Positions 1 through 9,355 of a DNA stretch of 61,772 nucleotides are shown here, piece after piece. Source of the DNA: Planctomycetota bacterium (GTDB taxonomy: Bacteria > Planctomycetota > Phycisphaerae > WQYP01); assembly GCA_021851715.1 (NCBI GenBank), contig JAJZCR010000015.1:1-61772 (forward strand), in the 5' to 3' direction. The translations under genes and the position numbers were made by a program. Every line of letters starts with the position of its first letter. Within the stretch, counting starts at the first letter, position 1. Under the pieces are notes generated by a model that saw nothing but the letters and a program-made list of their open reading frames with translations, ran no database searches and was not told the DNA's origin.

Positions 1-42
1 CAATAACATGAACTGGATCGGCGGCAAGATCTGGAGCAAGCG

Positions 43-1455
43 GTGCTGGGGGATCAGTACGCTTCCGAAGATCGACCATGGAGCTATCCACCGGCGAACC
101 AGGGTGCACGCCCCAATGTTGTGCGCCTGCGTACCATTGTGAGCCGCTTCGTTGCAGAGCAGCATGCGATTGTTACATCCGGCAGCCATGTTTCCGAGTA
201 CGCATGGGATCGTTATCAGGACGCGGCCGTTTATCATCTCTTCTATGAGTTCAATACAGATTGGTACAACCTGGTCGTCGCCTCGCCCGGGATATCATCT
301 GGCGAGGTCTACCGCCGGTTTGCGGGAGAATTCAACCGGATTCTGCACGTCGGCGGCCGCCCCACCCAGCATACACCAGAGCACCTGTTTGCGTGCTTGT
401 ATCAAGTGGCGCGAGCCTTCAACGCGATCCACCATTCGATCGTCGGCCAGGCACCATGTATGATGCGTCTGCGCGCGGCGGTATGGGAATCGATCTTTAC
501 GCACGACATGCGGCGTTATCGGCAGGAATTATTTGACAAGATGGCCGACATCGCCACGCTGATTCTCGGAGAATCAGGCACCGGCAAAGAACGTGTGGCA
601 CAGGCAATTGCCAAGTCCCAATACCTGCCATACGACGCTGGAGCGGGCCGCTTCGGCCCGGCCCAGAATGTTTTTCTTACCACGGCCCTTTCTGCCCTTT
701 CACCGCATTTGATTGAGTCGGAGCTTTTCGGGCACGTACGCGGTGCATTCACCGGCGCAATACAGGACCGGAAGGGACGGCTGGAGCTTTGCTCTCCCTA
801 CGGGGCCTTGTTCCTGGATGAGATCGGTGACGCCGATGCACAAATCCAGGTCAAACTCCTGCGGGTCCTGCAATATCGTACGTTTGAGCGCGTCGGTGAG
901 GCGGTGACACGCCGCTTCGCTGGTAAGATCATCGCTGCGACCAACCGCAACCTGCCGACTCTGATGCGTGACGGAAAATTCCGCCAGGATTTTTATTTTC
1001 GTCTTTGTTCCGACGTGATCACCACGCCTTCACTGCGTCAGCAATTCACCGAGGTCCCGGAAGATGTGATCAACCTGGTCGATTTTATCACGGCTGGTTT
1101 CGTCCGCGACATCCAGCGTCGCGGCCTTCTGACCGCCGACGTTCTGGAATGGATAGATCGGCACCGTGATTACGACTGGCCCGGCAACTTCCGCGAGCTT
1201 GAGCAATGTGTGAAGAATATCCTGGTGCGGCGGGATTATGACCCGCCACAGCCCCCCACTTCCGGTTCCGCCGAGGACGCTTTGCTTAGAATCCGCCTGG
1301 GCCGAATGACGGAACGCGAGCTGCTTAGCTTTTACACCTCGCTCATGTATGTGCAATCAGGCAGCTATGAAGCAGCCGCCACACGCCTTGGCGTGAACTG
1401 GCGCACTGTCAAATCGCGTGTTAACAGGGACGCGAAAGGGCGAGGTAATAAGTAA
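43..1455 (+). CDS. Sigma-54-interacting transcriptional activator (AAA+, C-terminal HTH)
   Basis: Bacterial enhancer-binding protein that should remodel RNA polymerase-sigma-54 using ATP. Visible in order: an N-terminal region of about 150 residues I do not recognise; Walker A GESGTGKE (about 176-183); the sigma-54 contact loop GAFTGA (234-239); Walker B ALFLDEIGD (about 255-263); sensor I ATNR (299-302); an arginine-finger region FRQDFYFRL (313-321); and a Fis-like helix-turn-helix near the C-terminus (GSYEAAATRLGVNWRTVKSR). The GTG at 43 is the only usual start in frame, because an in-frame TAA lies at 4-6, yet the reading before it (ELDRRQDLEQA) looks coding. The true N-terminus may therefore be damaged or lie outside. 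The last codons (GNK and stop) come from sequence that belongs to a Fic gene on the other strand, so the C-terminus is also not native. Family call is sure; integrity is doubtful. Confidence 0.85.
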   Translation: MLGDQYASEDRPWSYPPANQGARPNVVRLRTIVSRFVAEQHAIVTSGSHVSEYAWDRYQDAAVYHLFYEFNTDWYNLVVASPGISSGEVYRRFAGEFNRILHVGGRPTQHTPEHLFACLYQVARAFNAIHHSIVGQAPCMMRLRAAVWESIFTHDMRRYRQELFDKMADIATLILGESGTGKERVAQAIAKSQYLPYDAGAGRFGPAQNVFLTTALSALSPHLIESELFGHVRGAFTGAIQDRKGRLELCSPYGALFLDEIGDADAQIQVKLLRVLQYRTFERVGEAVTRRFAGKIIAATNRNLPTLMRDGKFRQDFYFRLCSDVITTPSLRQQFTEVPEDVINLVDFITAGFVRDIQRRGLLTADVLEWIDRHRDYDWPGNFRELEQCVKNILVRRDYDPPQPPTSGSAEDALLRIRLGRMTERELLSFYTSLMYVQSGSYEAAATRLGVNWRTVKSRVNRDAKGRGNK

Positions 1456-1953
1456 CCGCCCCAAGCGTCCGTTTCCGTCAAGAAACGGGTGAATGGTCTC
1501 AAATTGCGCGTGCGCCAGAGCTGCTTTAATGAGAAGCGGGGTTTTCACGGGATCGTTATGAAGAAATTTTTCCAAGGCTCCGAAACAGTCAAAAATCCGG
1601 TCTGCAGGTGGAGGAACGAACACGGCGTTTCCCGGACGATCTCCGCCGATCCAATTCTGCGAACGGCGCAGTTCGCCAGGTTCCGTCTTGCTCCCGCGCC
1701 CCTTGGACAACAGCACAGCATGGATTTCCTTGAGTAGTCTGATGGAAAGTGGGATATCTTTCACCCGCTTAAGGCCATGCGTCATGGCTGCCACGTAATT
1801 TGATACCTCTTGTACATCGTGCAACGGTACACCGGCAATACCTCCGACCTCAAACTGCAATAAATCAGAAAGGCTGGATTGAGTCCCTTCAATCTGGGAA
1901 GAAAGCACCCTTGGGCATGCCACCATGCCGAAAATTCCGGCTGCCCCCACCAT
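1357..1953 (-). pseudogene. Fic-family (AMPylase-type) gene remnant, truncated at both ends
   Basis: The reading frame holds the core of a class II Fic protein. It begins abruptly with the inhibitory-helix motif SSQIEGT (about residues 18-24; pattern S-x-x-x-E-G) and contains the catalytic loop HPFLDGNGRLGR (155-166), followed by RLLIT. Fic enzymes transfer AMP from ATP to target hydroxyls, with the loop histidine as the base. Full proteins of this type are usually about 350-380 residues. Here roughly the first 70 residues and everything after the catalytic loop are missing. After residue 170 the frame is simply the antisense of the sigma-54 activator's 3' end, so the break is near 1443. The first 14 residues do not look like Fic. 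The ATG lies 3 nt after the pilT-like stop with no visible ribosome binding site. Probably non-functional. Confidence 0.8.
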
Positions 1954-1956
1954 CGG

Positions 1957-3102
1957 TTAGACCGACGTTTTAATACCTTTCATGCGCATACGCAGTTCGT
2001 CCGGATTGGGCGAAACGATGTATGCTTCCTTCGGCGCTATGGTGTGACTTTCAATGAGTTCCACCAGATTGTCGTTAAAGTCTATCATTCCGGCGGCCCG
2101 TTCCTGGCGAATGACCGAAATGAGTTCATTTTCCCGGCCTTCCAGAATGTATTTTTTCACGGAAGGGGAATTCAATAACAATTCCACCACCGGCACACGA
2201 TCGACGCCGGTCTTCAGCGATGGTACTAATTTTTGAAACACAATGGCTTTCAAGTTGGTGGCCAGTGCCTGGCGGATGTTCACGTGCATATCCGGCGGAA
2301 ACAATTCGAGAATTCTGGTGATAGCCCCACTGGCACTGCCCGCATGGATTGTGGAATAGACCATATGGCCGGTTTCCGCAGCCTGCACGCCGGCCTGAAA
2401 GGTATGGCGGTCGCGCATTTCACCAATGAGAATCACATCCGGGTCTTCGCGCATCAGGGAGCGAATGGCCAGATCATAGCTTTCGACATCTAGGCCGATC
2501 TCGCGCTGGTTGATAAAGGCCTTTTTGTCAACATACAAATATTCAATTGGATCCTCGACCGTTACGACGTGGCAAGATCGTCGCTCATTAACCTGTTCGA
2601 GCATCGCCGCGATGGTGGTGCTTTTTCCACTGCCGGTGATGCCTGCCAGGAGCACCAGACCCTGTTCCTGGTCCGCGATCTTTTCAAAAATCTCGGGCAG
2701 ATGCAACTGGGCGAAGTTGGGAATCTTGGGATTGATCCGCCGGGCGGCCACACTGATATTGCCGCGTTGACGGAAAATGTTCATGCGGAAGCGTTCGGTG
2801 AGCGTGACGGCATGGGCAATATCCAAAGCCCCCAGATGTCTCAGGTCTACACGCTGTTCTGGAGTAAGAATTTCATCCACCATGGCCTCAATTTCCGCAT
2901 TGGTCAGGGCCATGTGGGTGGTCTGCATGAGTTTGCCACCCTTGCGGATGCGCGGTACCGCATCAGCCTTCAAGTGCAAATCACTGCCTTCGAGCTTGGT
3001 AACCGCCTCCAGGAACTTGTGTATACGCGGACGGGCCGAGCGCGTGACCACCGGTTCAACGGGCGACGATTCCACAGGAACGAGTTCATTTTCAGTAGCC
3101 AT
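1957..3102 (-). CDS. pilT: PilT/PilU-type twitching motility ATPase
   Basis: Hexameric secretion-type ATPase that drives type IV pilus retraction at the inner membrane. The 381-residue length fits the family. Visible: Walker A GITGSGKS (154-161), Asp box TVEDPIEY (181-188), Walker B DVILIGEMRD (222-231) and His box TGHMVYSTIHA (244-254). The N-terminal PAS-like region carries the typical GSDLHLKADAVPRIRKGG stretch (39-56). The start is the ATG preceded by a GGAG about ten bases upstream. It is the third minus-strand gene after gltA and the deacetylase, with 110 bp to the latter. No pilB, pilC or pilin gene is here, so it stands alone. The C-terminus runs past the usual retraction-ATPase motifs into a short tail; PilU cannot be excluded. 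Confidence 0.9.
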   Translation of the reverse strand: MATENELVPVESSPVEPVVTRSARPRIHKFLEAVTKLEGSDLHLKADAVPRIRKGGKLMQTTHMALTNAEIEAMVDEILTPEQRVDLRHLGALDIAHAVTLTERFRMNIFRQRGNISVAARRINPKIPNFAQLHLPEIFEKIADQEQGLVLLAGITGSGKSTTIAAMLEQVNERRSCHVVTVEDPIEYLYVDKKAFINQREIGLDVESYDLAIRSLMREDPDVILIGEMRDRHTFQAGVQAAETGHMVYSTIHAGSASGAITRILELFPPDMHVNIRQALATNLKAIVFQKLVPSLKTGVDRVPVVELLLNSPSVKKYILEGRENELISVIRQERAAGMIDFNDNLVELIESHTIAPKEAYIVSPNPDELRMRMKGIKTSV

Positions 3103-3212
3103 GGGCCTTAGACTCCACGTAAGAACTTCGACATCATAGCGTGTTCATCTTGAAATTTCATGCATGTTTTACCGCGACATTCGCAATATCAGCAGCAGCG
3201 GGATCTCATTTG

Positions 3213-3902
3213 TCAGATCACCAATTGCTCCAATCCGGTCAGGCCGAGCATTTCTTCCACGTAAAACGGTTCGGCATAGTGCCGCCGAATAGTGCCGCCG
3301 AAATACGCCGCAATCTGGCGCACATACGCAATGGTTTCGCCGGCGTGTGCGGCATCACGTCCGGTAAAAAATTGCGATTGATAACAAGATAGCGCGGCAA
3401 TTTTAGTGTCCATCACCGCCGAAATATCCAGGCAAAAGCGGGCCGGGAAATTGATGCGCAGATGGGTACAGAAATAATAAATCAGCCGCGGTGGATAAAA
3501 CGGCTCGCCGGGAATATCGCTGCGTGTAAGTTTAGCGTCAAATCGGGCATCTTCACAAATGTGAGTGACGGCCAGATGATCCGGGTGGGCATCGTGAGAA
3601 TAGGGAATAAAAAGAATATCCGGCCGGTGCTGCCGGTAAATAGCCGCGACTCGGTGGCGAGCCTCCAGCGAATGAGCGACTTGACGATTTTTAAATCCAG
3701 CCTGCTGCCGGGAAACGCCCAGCGTGGTTGCCGCAGCCTGAGCTTCCCGTGCTCGCAACTCAGGCGATCCAAATGGGGTAGGCTCTCCATCGGTCATATC
3801 CAGGAGTATCACGCGGTGGCCGGCCTGGCGAAGAAGCACAATCGTACCGCCCATCGCCAGCTCCTGATCATCCGGATGCGGTCCAACCACCAATACGTTC
3901 AT
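3213..3902 (-). CDS. PIG-L/LmbE family deacetylase, BshB1-like
   Basis: Zinc-dependent N-acetylglucosamine deacetylase fold. The BshB1 branch removes acetyl from GlcNAc-malate during bacillithiol synthesis. Visible: the metal motif PHPDDQE right after the first strand (residues 8-14 from the chosen start), the central run PYSHDAHPDH with the third metal ligand, and a C-terminal stretch (SCYQSQF ... RHYAEPFYVEE) like BshB1. The ATG at 3902 puts MNVLVVGPHPDD at the N-terminus as in the family. An upstream in-frame start at 3947 would add 15 residues with no counterpart. It sits 71 bp downstream of gltA and upstream of pilT. No bshA or bshC is in view, so bacillithiol synthesis remains inference; related enzymes act on other GlcNAc conjugates. 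Confidence 0.8.
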   Translation of the reverse strand: MNVLVVGPHPDDQELAMGGTIVLLRQAGHRVILLDMTDGEPTPFGSPELRAREAQAAATTLGVSRQQAGFKNRQVAHSLEARHRVAAIYRQHRPDILFIPYSHDAHPDHLAVTHICEDARFDAKLTRSDIPGEPFYPPRLIYYFCTHLRINFPARFCLDISAVMDTKIAALSCYQSQFFTGRDAAHAGETIAYVRQIAAYFGGTIRRHYAEPFYVEEMLGLTGLEQLVI

Positions 3903-3973
3903 GATTTGTCCATCCAAGCCAGCTCTACTCGCCAATCGCCATAGCAATCAGTCTTGGCCCACCAGCCATTTTT

Positions 3974-5110
3974 TTACCGCTCCGCCATCGGAATCCAACG
4001 CTGGTTGCGCAGTCCGATGTATTCCGCCCGAGGTCGAATGAGTTTATTGTGGGCATACTGTTCCAAAATGTGGGCAATCCAGCCGCTGGTGCGGCTGATC
4101 GCAAAGATCGGCGTGAAAAGGTCTGAAGGAATGCTGAGATAATGATAGACCGAGGCGCTGTAAAAGTCGACATTGGGTTTAAGGCCTTTGGTGGCGACGA
4201 CAATCTGCTCGATTTTAACAGACATTTCGTACCACTGTTCCTGCCGGGTCAAAGTTCCAAGCTGGCGAGACATCTCCCGCAGATGCCTGGCCCGGGGATC
4301 ACCGTCCTTATAAACCGCATGGCCAAACCCCATAATCTTTTCGCCTGCGGCCAGGCGGTTGCGGATGTATGGTTCGGCCGCGGCTACGGTACCGATCTCA
4401 TTGAGCATTTTCATAACCTGCTCATTGGCTCCGCCGTGCAATGGTCCCTTAAGAGCACAGATCGCAGCGGTAATGGCTGAGTGCATATCCGTGAGCGTGG
4501 CGGCGGAGACGCGGGCGGTAAAGGTACTGGCGTTAAGTTCGTGATCCGCATGCAGGATGTAAGCCTTATCCAAGGCCCGAACCGCCAACGGTTCAGGTGC
4601 AGTGCCGCGCAACATAAACAAAAAGTTGCCGGCCAGGCCCAGATCGTGGCGCGGATCGACCGGTGCGCGGTCGTTGCGAATACGATCGTAGGCGGCGACT
4701 ATACCCGCCATTTGGCCAAGAATACGAATGCTTTTGCGATGGTTGGCGGCTGGGGAGTTATCTTCTGATTCCGGATCAAACATGCCCATGGCGCTGGCGG
4801 CGGTACGCAACGCCTCCATGGGTGTAATGCGACGCGGAAACGATTTCATCAGAGCCAGAAGCCCGGAGGGGACCTGTGACTGGGAAGCCAATCCAGCCTT
4901 GAATTCAGCCAGTTCCGATCGGTTTGGCAGACGGCCATGCCACAGCAGGTAGATCACTTCTTCAAAGGTGCCATGATTCGCCATTTCGTCGATGGTGATG
5001 CCCCGATAAGTCAGCACTCCATTTTCGATGGAACATATGTCTGAACTTAAAGCCACCACGTCTCGGAGTCCGGCAACATTTGAGGAAGAGGTAGTAACTG
5101 GCTCCGGCAT
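3974..5110 (-). CDS. gltA: Citrate synthase
   Basis: Condenses acetyl-CoA and oxaloacetate to citrate, first step of the TCA cycle. The 378-residue length fits the short bacterial type II-like/2-methylcitrate synthase group. Visible motifs: LHADHELNASTF (substrate histidine region), GPLHGGANE, MGFGHAVYK (catalytic histidine) and PNVDFYSASVY (catalytic aspartate). The ATG at 5110 is chosen because a CAGGAG lies nine bases upstream; the TTG three codons earlier would be too close to it. The gene is divergent from miaA, leaving about 160 bp for promoters. Methylcitrate synthase cannot be fully excluded by eye, but no prp genes are nearby. Confidence 0.92.
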   Translation of the reverse strand: MPEPVTTSSSNVAGLRDVVALSSDICSIENGVLTYRGITIDEMANHGTFEEVIYLLWHGRLPNRSELAEFKAGLASQSQVPSGLLALMKSFPRRITPMEALRTAASAMGMFDPESEDNSPAANHRKSIRILGQMAGIVAAYDRIRNDRAPVDPRHDLGLAGNFLFMLRGTAPEPLAVRALDKAYILHADHELNASTFTARVSAATLTDMHSAITAAICALKGPLHGGANEQVMKMLNEIGTVAAAEPYIRNRLAAGEKIMGFGHAVYKDGDPRARHLREMSRQLGTLTRQEQWYEMSVKIEQIVVATKGLKPNVDFYSASVYHYLSIPSDLFTPIFAISRTSGWIAHILEQYAHNKLIRPRAEYIGLRNQRWIPMAER

Positions 5111-5272
5111 GCAAAACAACTCCTGAAATTAGTCCTGTTCGGGCCGACCACTCAAGCCTCAGGATCATACTCAACATTTTCCGTTAAGTACAGCAGCGAC
5201 ACTACGGCGATGGCCGATCATTCCCGATCGCCGACCTTTGCCAGGCTGCATATTGACCGCCGAGCCGTTATC

Positions 5273-6226
5273 ATGCCATCGATTATGAAAACGCCCATCA
5301 TTGTTATCGTCGGCTGCACTGCCTCGGGGAAATCGGAACTGGCCGAAGCGCTGGCGGCTTGGCCGACAGCCAGGGGCCAGCCCACCACGATTATGGCGGT
5401 GGATTCCATGCAGGTATACCGGGGCATGGATATCGGCACTGCCAAGCCGGATCGGGAGGTGCGGCAGCGGATCAAGCATCTGATGATTGATGTGGCTGAC
5501 CCCTGGGAAACATTTTCCGCCGCCCGATTTGTGCAACTCGCCGGGCCGATGCTGGAGGAGCATCGCCGTGGCCACCAGCCGCTGATTCTGGCAACCGGAA
5601 CGGTACTTTATTTGCGAGCTTTGCTGGAGGGATTGTTTGCCGGACCGGCGTCGGATGCAGCCTTTCGCACCGCGTTGCAGACGCGGTCTACGCAGGAGGG
5701 AACCGCGAGTCTACATAGGGAATTGCAGGAGGTGGATGCCGCGGCCGCGGAGAAAATACACCCCAACGACCTGCGCCGCATTATTCGTGCCCTGGAAGTT
5801 TTTCATGCCACGGGCCGGCCCATCAGTGAATTGCAGACGCAATGGTCCGCCCGGCCGGGAGATGATTCCATATTATGGATAGGTATTCGGCGCTCTCGTG
5901 AGGATTTAAATGGCCGGATTAACCGGCGCGTCAAGGCTATGATCACCGCCGGGCTGGTGGCGGAGGTGCAGGCGCTGGCAGCCGGTGACAAAACTCTTTC
6001 GGCCGAAGCGGCCAGCGCAGTGGGCTACCGGCAGATACTCGATTATCTTTCCGGCGGCTGCACGCTGGAAGATGCCACTGAAGCGATTAAAATAAAGACG
6101 CGGCATTTGGCCAAGCTGCAGCGTACCTGGCTGAAGCGCTTTTCCAGCATACACTGGTTGGAGCCTGGACCGCATCAATCGGGAGCGGATATGCTACCTG
6201 CGGTACTGCAATGGCTGAAGTCCTGA
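5273..6226 (+). CDS. miaA: tRNA dimethylallyltransferase MiaA
   Basis: Transfers dimethylallyl from DMAPP to N6 of A37 in tRNAs reading UNN codons. From the chosen ATG the protein is 317 residues, a normal length. Visible: P-loop VGCTASGKSELAEA near the N-terminus, the substrate motif DSMQVYRGMDIGTAKP, LILATGTVLYLRALLEG, HPNDLRRIIRALEVF and the C-terminal SAVGYRQILDYL plus IKIKTRHLAKLQRTWLKRF. Two starts are possible (5273 and 5285). Neither has a strong ribosome binding site, and the longer reading from 5210 adds residues without family support. Divergent from gltA; an FGGY kinase gene follows 52 bp downstream. Dxs in this window makes precursors for its substrate. Confidence 0.95.
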   Translation: MPSIMKTPIIVIVGCTASGKSELAEALAAWPTARGQPTTIMAVDSMQVYRGMDIGTAKPDREVRQRIKHLMIDVADPWETFSAARFVQLAGPMLEEHRRGHQPLILATGTVLYLRALLEGLFAGPASDAAFRTALQTRSTQEGTASLHRELQEVDAAAAEKIHPNDLRRIIRALEVFHATGRPISELQTQWSARPGDDSILWIGIRRSREDLNGRINRRVKAMITAGLVAEVQALAAGDKTLSAEAASAVGYRQILDYLSGGCTLEDATEAIKIKTRHLAKLQRTWLKRFSSIHWLEPGPHQSGADMLPAVLQWLKS

Positions 6227-6278
6227 CTGACCAGGTATCGCGAAAACAGACGATACCATCGGCTAAAAAGGAATCATC

Positions 6279-7646
6279 GTGCGAATTCTGGCAATAGATG
6301 TGGGTTCATCTTCGATCAAGGCGGGCTATTTCAAAAATGGCCGCCTGAAAGATTTCGCCCATATTCCCGTGATGAGTGTGTTACAGTCCAGCAAAGTGGA
6401 AGTGCCAGCCACCGGATTGCTGGAAGCCTTTGAAAAGGCCATCTGCCAAGCCATGACCTCCCATAAAAAGCTTGACGCTATTGCATTGGATACATTTTCA
6501 CCAGGATTGGTGGCACTGGATAAGCAAGGTCAACCGATCGTCGGCTGCATTACCCACCAGGATCGGCGCAGCATGCAACAGGCCTGCGAACTGGAAACAC
6601 GAGTCGGGGCGGAGAGGCACTTGAACATTACGGGGAATCGGCCGTTTCCCGGCGGTATGGCATCCACATCGCTGTTATGGATTAAACAGCGCGAACCGGG
6701 ACGATTTAAACAGATCGCCCGAATCGGGCAACCCACTACATTGCTGGTGCATCACCTGACAGGAAAGTGGACGATAGACCCTTCCCAGGCGGCGTTTTTA
6801 GGATTGTACGAATCCATAAGCTTGGCCGGATGGTCCGCGGAATTATGCCAGGCGGTGGGCATTAAAATGGCGCAACTGCCGGAGATATTGTTCGCTGATG
6901 AAGTTGCGGGCCGGACGCTGACACCAATTTCAGAACGGCTGGGCATTCCTGCCGATACACCGGTCTTTGCTTCGTTGGTGGATACCAGTGCCGCCATGGT
7001 GGCCACATCCGCCCAACCTGGTACTCTGGTCCACAGTGCCGGCTCCAGCGATGTGTTGGCCCTGTGCCTCAAGACGCCCAAGCCCGCACCCGACATTCTC
7101 ACCAGACCGCTGGGGCCTGGTAAGTACATGCCACGGCGCTGGCTGGCGGTAAGCACCATTGCCGCCGGCGGATCCACCATGAAATGGCTGCACGAAAATA
7201 TGTTCCGGGATCTTTCGGCTAAAGCGTTTGCCAAACTCACCGTGCGAATCGGTCGGCAACTGGTGCCGACAACGCCTAATACCGCTCCCATTGCAGACGC
7301 AGCTCCAATGGCTCCGGTAAGCTTTCAGCCATATCTGGCAGGTGATCGTACCAGCATGGAGAATCGCGCTGCGGCATTTAAAAACCTGACTTTGGCCACC
7401 GATCGCTGCGCCATGCTGCAAGCGGCAATCGTGGCGCTGGCTCAAACCAGCCAAGAGCGTTTGGAACGGCTGGCGAAGATCCATTCTATTTGTAATCCAA
7501 TTTATACCATGGGCGGCCAGACGGAACTGGCGGCAATTATGCAACGTTATTGGCCCGGGGGCTGGAAGTTTCAACCGCTGGAACATGAAGCTTTAGGCGG
7601 TCTGGTCAAAATGGTTGCGTCTCTCGAAACCAGGGCATTTGGTTAA
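6279..7646 (+). CDS. FGGY-family carbohydrate kinase
   Basis: Sugar kinase of the ASKHA fold, resembling xylulokinase, gluconokinase and similar enzymes that phosphorylate pentoses, heptoses or aldonates. Visible: the N-terminal phosphate-1 motif DVGSSSIKAG (7-16), the dyad GMASTSLLWIKQREP, FASLVDTSAAMVATSAQPG with SAGSSDVLALC (phosphate-2/adenosine region), and the C-terminal MGGQTELAAIMQRYWPGG where FGGY proteins bind the nucleotide. The GTG start has an AAGGAATC eight bases upstream. At 455 residues it is slightly short (family about 480-510). The following lptF-like gene starts 5 bp after its stop, so they are probably co-transcribed. The exact sugar cannot be read from sequence. Confidence 0.85.
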   Translation: MRILAIDVGSSSIKAGYFKNGRLKDFAHIPVMSVLQSSKVEVPATGLLEAFEKAICQAMTSHKKLDAIALDTFSPGLVALDKQGQPIVGCITHQDRRSMQQACELETRVGAERHLNITGNRPFPGGMASTSLLWIKQREPGRFKQIARIGQPTTLLVHHLTGKWTIDPSQAAFLGLYESISLAGWSAELCQAVGIKMAQLPEILFADEVAGRTLTPISERLGIPADTPVFASLVDTSAAMVATSAQPGTLVHSAGSSDVLALCLKTPKPAPDILTRPLGPGKYMPRRWLAVSTIAAGGSTMKWLHENMFRDLSAKAFAKLTVRIGRQLVPTTPNTAPIADAAPMAPVSFQPYLAGDRTSMENRAAAFKNLTLATDRCAMLQAAIVALAQTSQERLERLAKIHSICNPIYTMGGQTELAAIMQRYWPGGWKFQPLEHEALGGLVKMVASLETRAFG

Positions 7647-7651
7647 GAATC

Positions 7652-9322
7652 ATGATCATCAAAACATTGCATTGGTACTTTCTGCGTGAACTGGGGCGCA
7701 TTTTTGTGCTGACCACCGGCGTTCTTACCACCATTCTGGCGTTTGGCGGCACCTTTAAACCGTTGACCAGACAGGGGCTGACATTGATTCAACTCATGCG
7801 GGTATTGATGGATCTTATGCCGGCGATGCTGGCCTATTCCATCCCGCTGGCGGCCCTTTTTGCGGCAGTCATGGTCTATTGGAGGTTAAGTACAGACAAT
7901 GAAATCACCGGGGCCAGAGCCAGTGGAATCAGCTTTCAATTTTTACTGGTGCCGGCGCTGGTGCTGGGACTGGCGGTGGCGGCGATTGACCTGGCCTTTG
8001 TTGACTTTGTGGTACCGATATTTCTACAAAAATCGTCCCATGCCATTCAAAGCGATGTAGCCTCTGTTCTCCTGGATCATCTGGACAAACATGAACCATT
8101 CCAGGTGGGCGATATGGTCGTATATGCCAATCAGGCCTACCGGATTCCAGTTCCCAAGGCGCTTCAGCCGCCCCAGGGTGTGCGGCGTACCATTCTTCAA
8201 CTTCGCGGCCTGGCAGCGACCACATTGACCAATGGCAAGCCGACCGCGGTGGTGCTGGCCAAGGCCGCCAATGTGCTCATTGACAAAGTGCCGGCCAGCA
8301 ACCAGGTGGATGTAGCCGTGCAATTGGATGATGGAACTGCTTTCGATCCCAATAGTGTCCGGCAACTCCGGGGAACGGTGCGTTACCTGCCGGCTGATGG
8401 CCAACCCTATGTCATCGGGTCGTTGCTGCAAAACGTCCCCAAGTTTTTCAGCATCACCAAGTTAGAACGGCTCCACAAGGACCCTTACCAATTCAGACCC
8501 ATTGCCGCACTCAAAAGCAATCTCGACCGGCTGCAGCGATTTGCCGCCGTAGGAAATAACTATTTGCTGCAATACTCCCCGAAAAAAGCTCTTCGCTTTA
8601 ATCGCATAGATCCCCGTGCCGATTATATTGTGGTTTATGCCCCGACGGCATTTGTGAACCCGTCTGATGTTTTTTGTTTGGCCGCCAGCGGCAACAAAGC
8701 AATTCGCGTGTGGGTTTACAGGCATCAACAGGTTTCCGTGATTTACACCGCGGAGTTCGCCGCGCTTACACTTCATGGCGGCAGGAACGCTACGGATCCC
8801 ATCAGCGGTTCCATTACCCTCTCAGGAAACGTGCGCATGAATAACCCATCCATTGGCAAGGGGTTCCATGCCGGACCGGCCACCATTGCGCTCAATGAAC
8901 TGGCCATTCCGCAGCAGTTTGCCACTGTTCCGGCGGCGCCCCGCATCGGGCTGGCACCGGTGCGGGTGGCGGAGTCTCCGACAATAACCAATTTAAAAGC
9001 CCAGATCGCCCGACACATCAGCAAACTCGACCATATCATTGAATCGGAAGTGCAAAGCCGGCGTTCGTTTGCATTTTCGTGCCTGGTGCTGGTCATGCTC
9101 GGGGCAGCTCTGGGTATTTTGCTGGAGGGCCACAATCCACTGGCGGTATTTGTAGTCGGTTTTTTCCCGGCGATGATTCTTATTCTGCTGATTACCACCG
9201 GGCGCACCATGGTGGTGCGAACCACCGGATCGGCCATGCCCGGATTATGGGTGATCTGGATGGGCAATGGCATTATTTTGCTATTGAACCTTATCGTTTA
9301 CAGCAAGCTCCTGCGAAAATAG
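7652..9322 (+). CDS. LptF/LptG-family permease (YjgP/YjgQ), long periplasmic domain
   Basis: Inner-membrane permease of the Lpt ABC system that pulls lipopolysaccharide or a related lipid from the inner membrane. Typical N-terminus: a cytoplasmic start, then TM1 (about 15-35), TM2 (about 50-75, PAMLAYSIPLAALFAAVMVY) and TM3 (about 95-120); the C-terminal three TMs lie at about 465-550. The periplasmic jellyroll-like region between them (about 120-460) is much longer than usual, which explains 556 residues against about 360 in typical members. It sits 5 bp behind the FGGY kinase and 33 bp before a second member, so the two may form the heterodimer. Which is LptF and which LptG is not clear. 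No LptB is nearby. Confidence 0.88.
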   Translation: MIIKTLHWYFLRELGRIFVLTTGVLTTILAFGGTFKPLTRQGLTLIQLMRVLMDLMPAMLAYSIPLAALFAAVMVYWRLSTDNEITGARASGISFQFLLVPALVLGLAVAAIDLAFVDFVVPIFLQKSSHAIQSDVASVLLDHLDKHEPFQVGDMVVYANQAYRIPVPKALQPPQGVRRTILQLRGLAATTLTNGKPTAVVLAKAANVLIDKVPASNQVDVAVQLDDGTAFDPNSVRQLRGTVRYLPADGQPYVIGSLLQNVPKFFSITKLERLHKDPYQFRPIAALKSNLDRLQRFAAVGNNYLLQYSPKKALRFNRIDPRADYIVVYAPTAFVNPSDVFCLAASGNKAIRVWVYRHQQVSVIYTAEFAALTLHGGRNATDPISGSITLSGNVRMNNPSIGKGFHAGPATIALNELAIPQQFATVPAAPRIGLAPVRVAESPTITNLKAQIARHISKLDHIIESEVQSRRSFAFSCLVLVMLGAALGILLEGHNPLAVFVVGFFPAMILILLITTGRTMVVRTTGSAMPGLWVIWMGNGIILLLNLIVYSKLLRK

Positions 9323-9355
9323 CCTTGGTGCTGCTGCGTTGCCGTTACTGGATGT

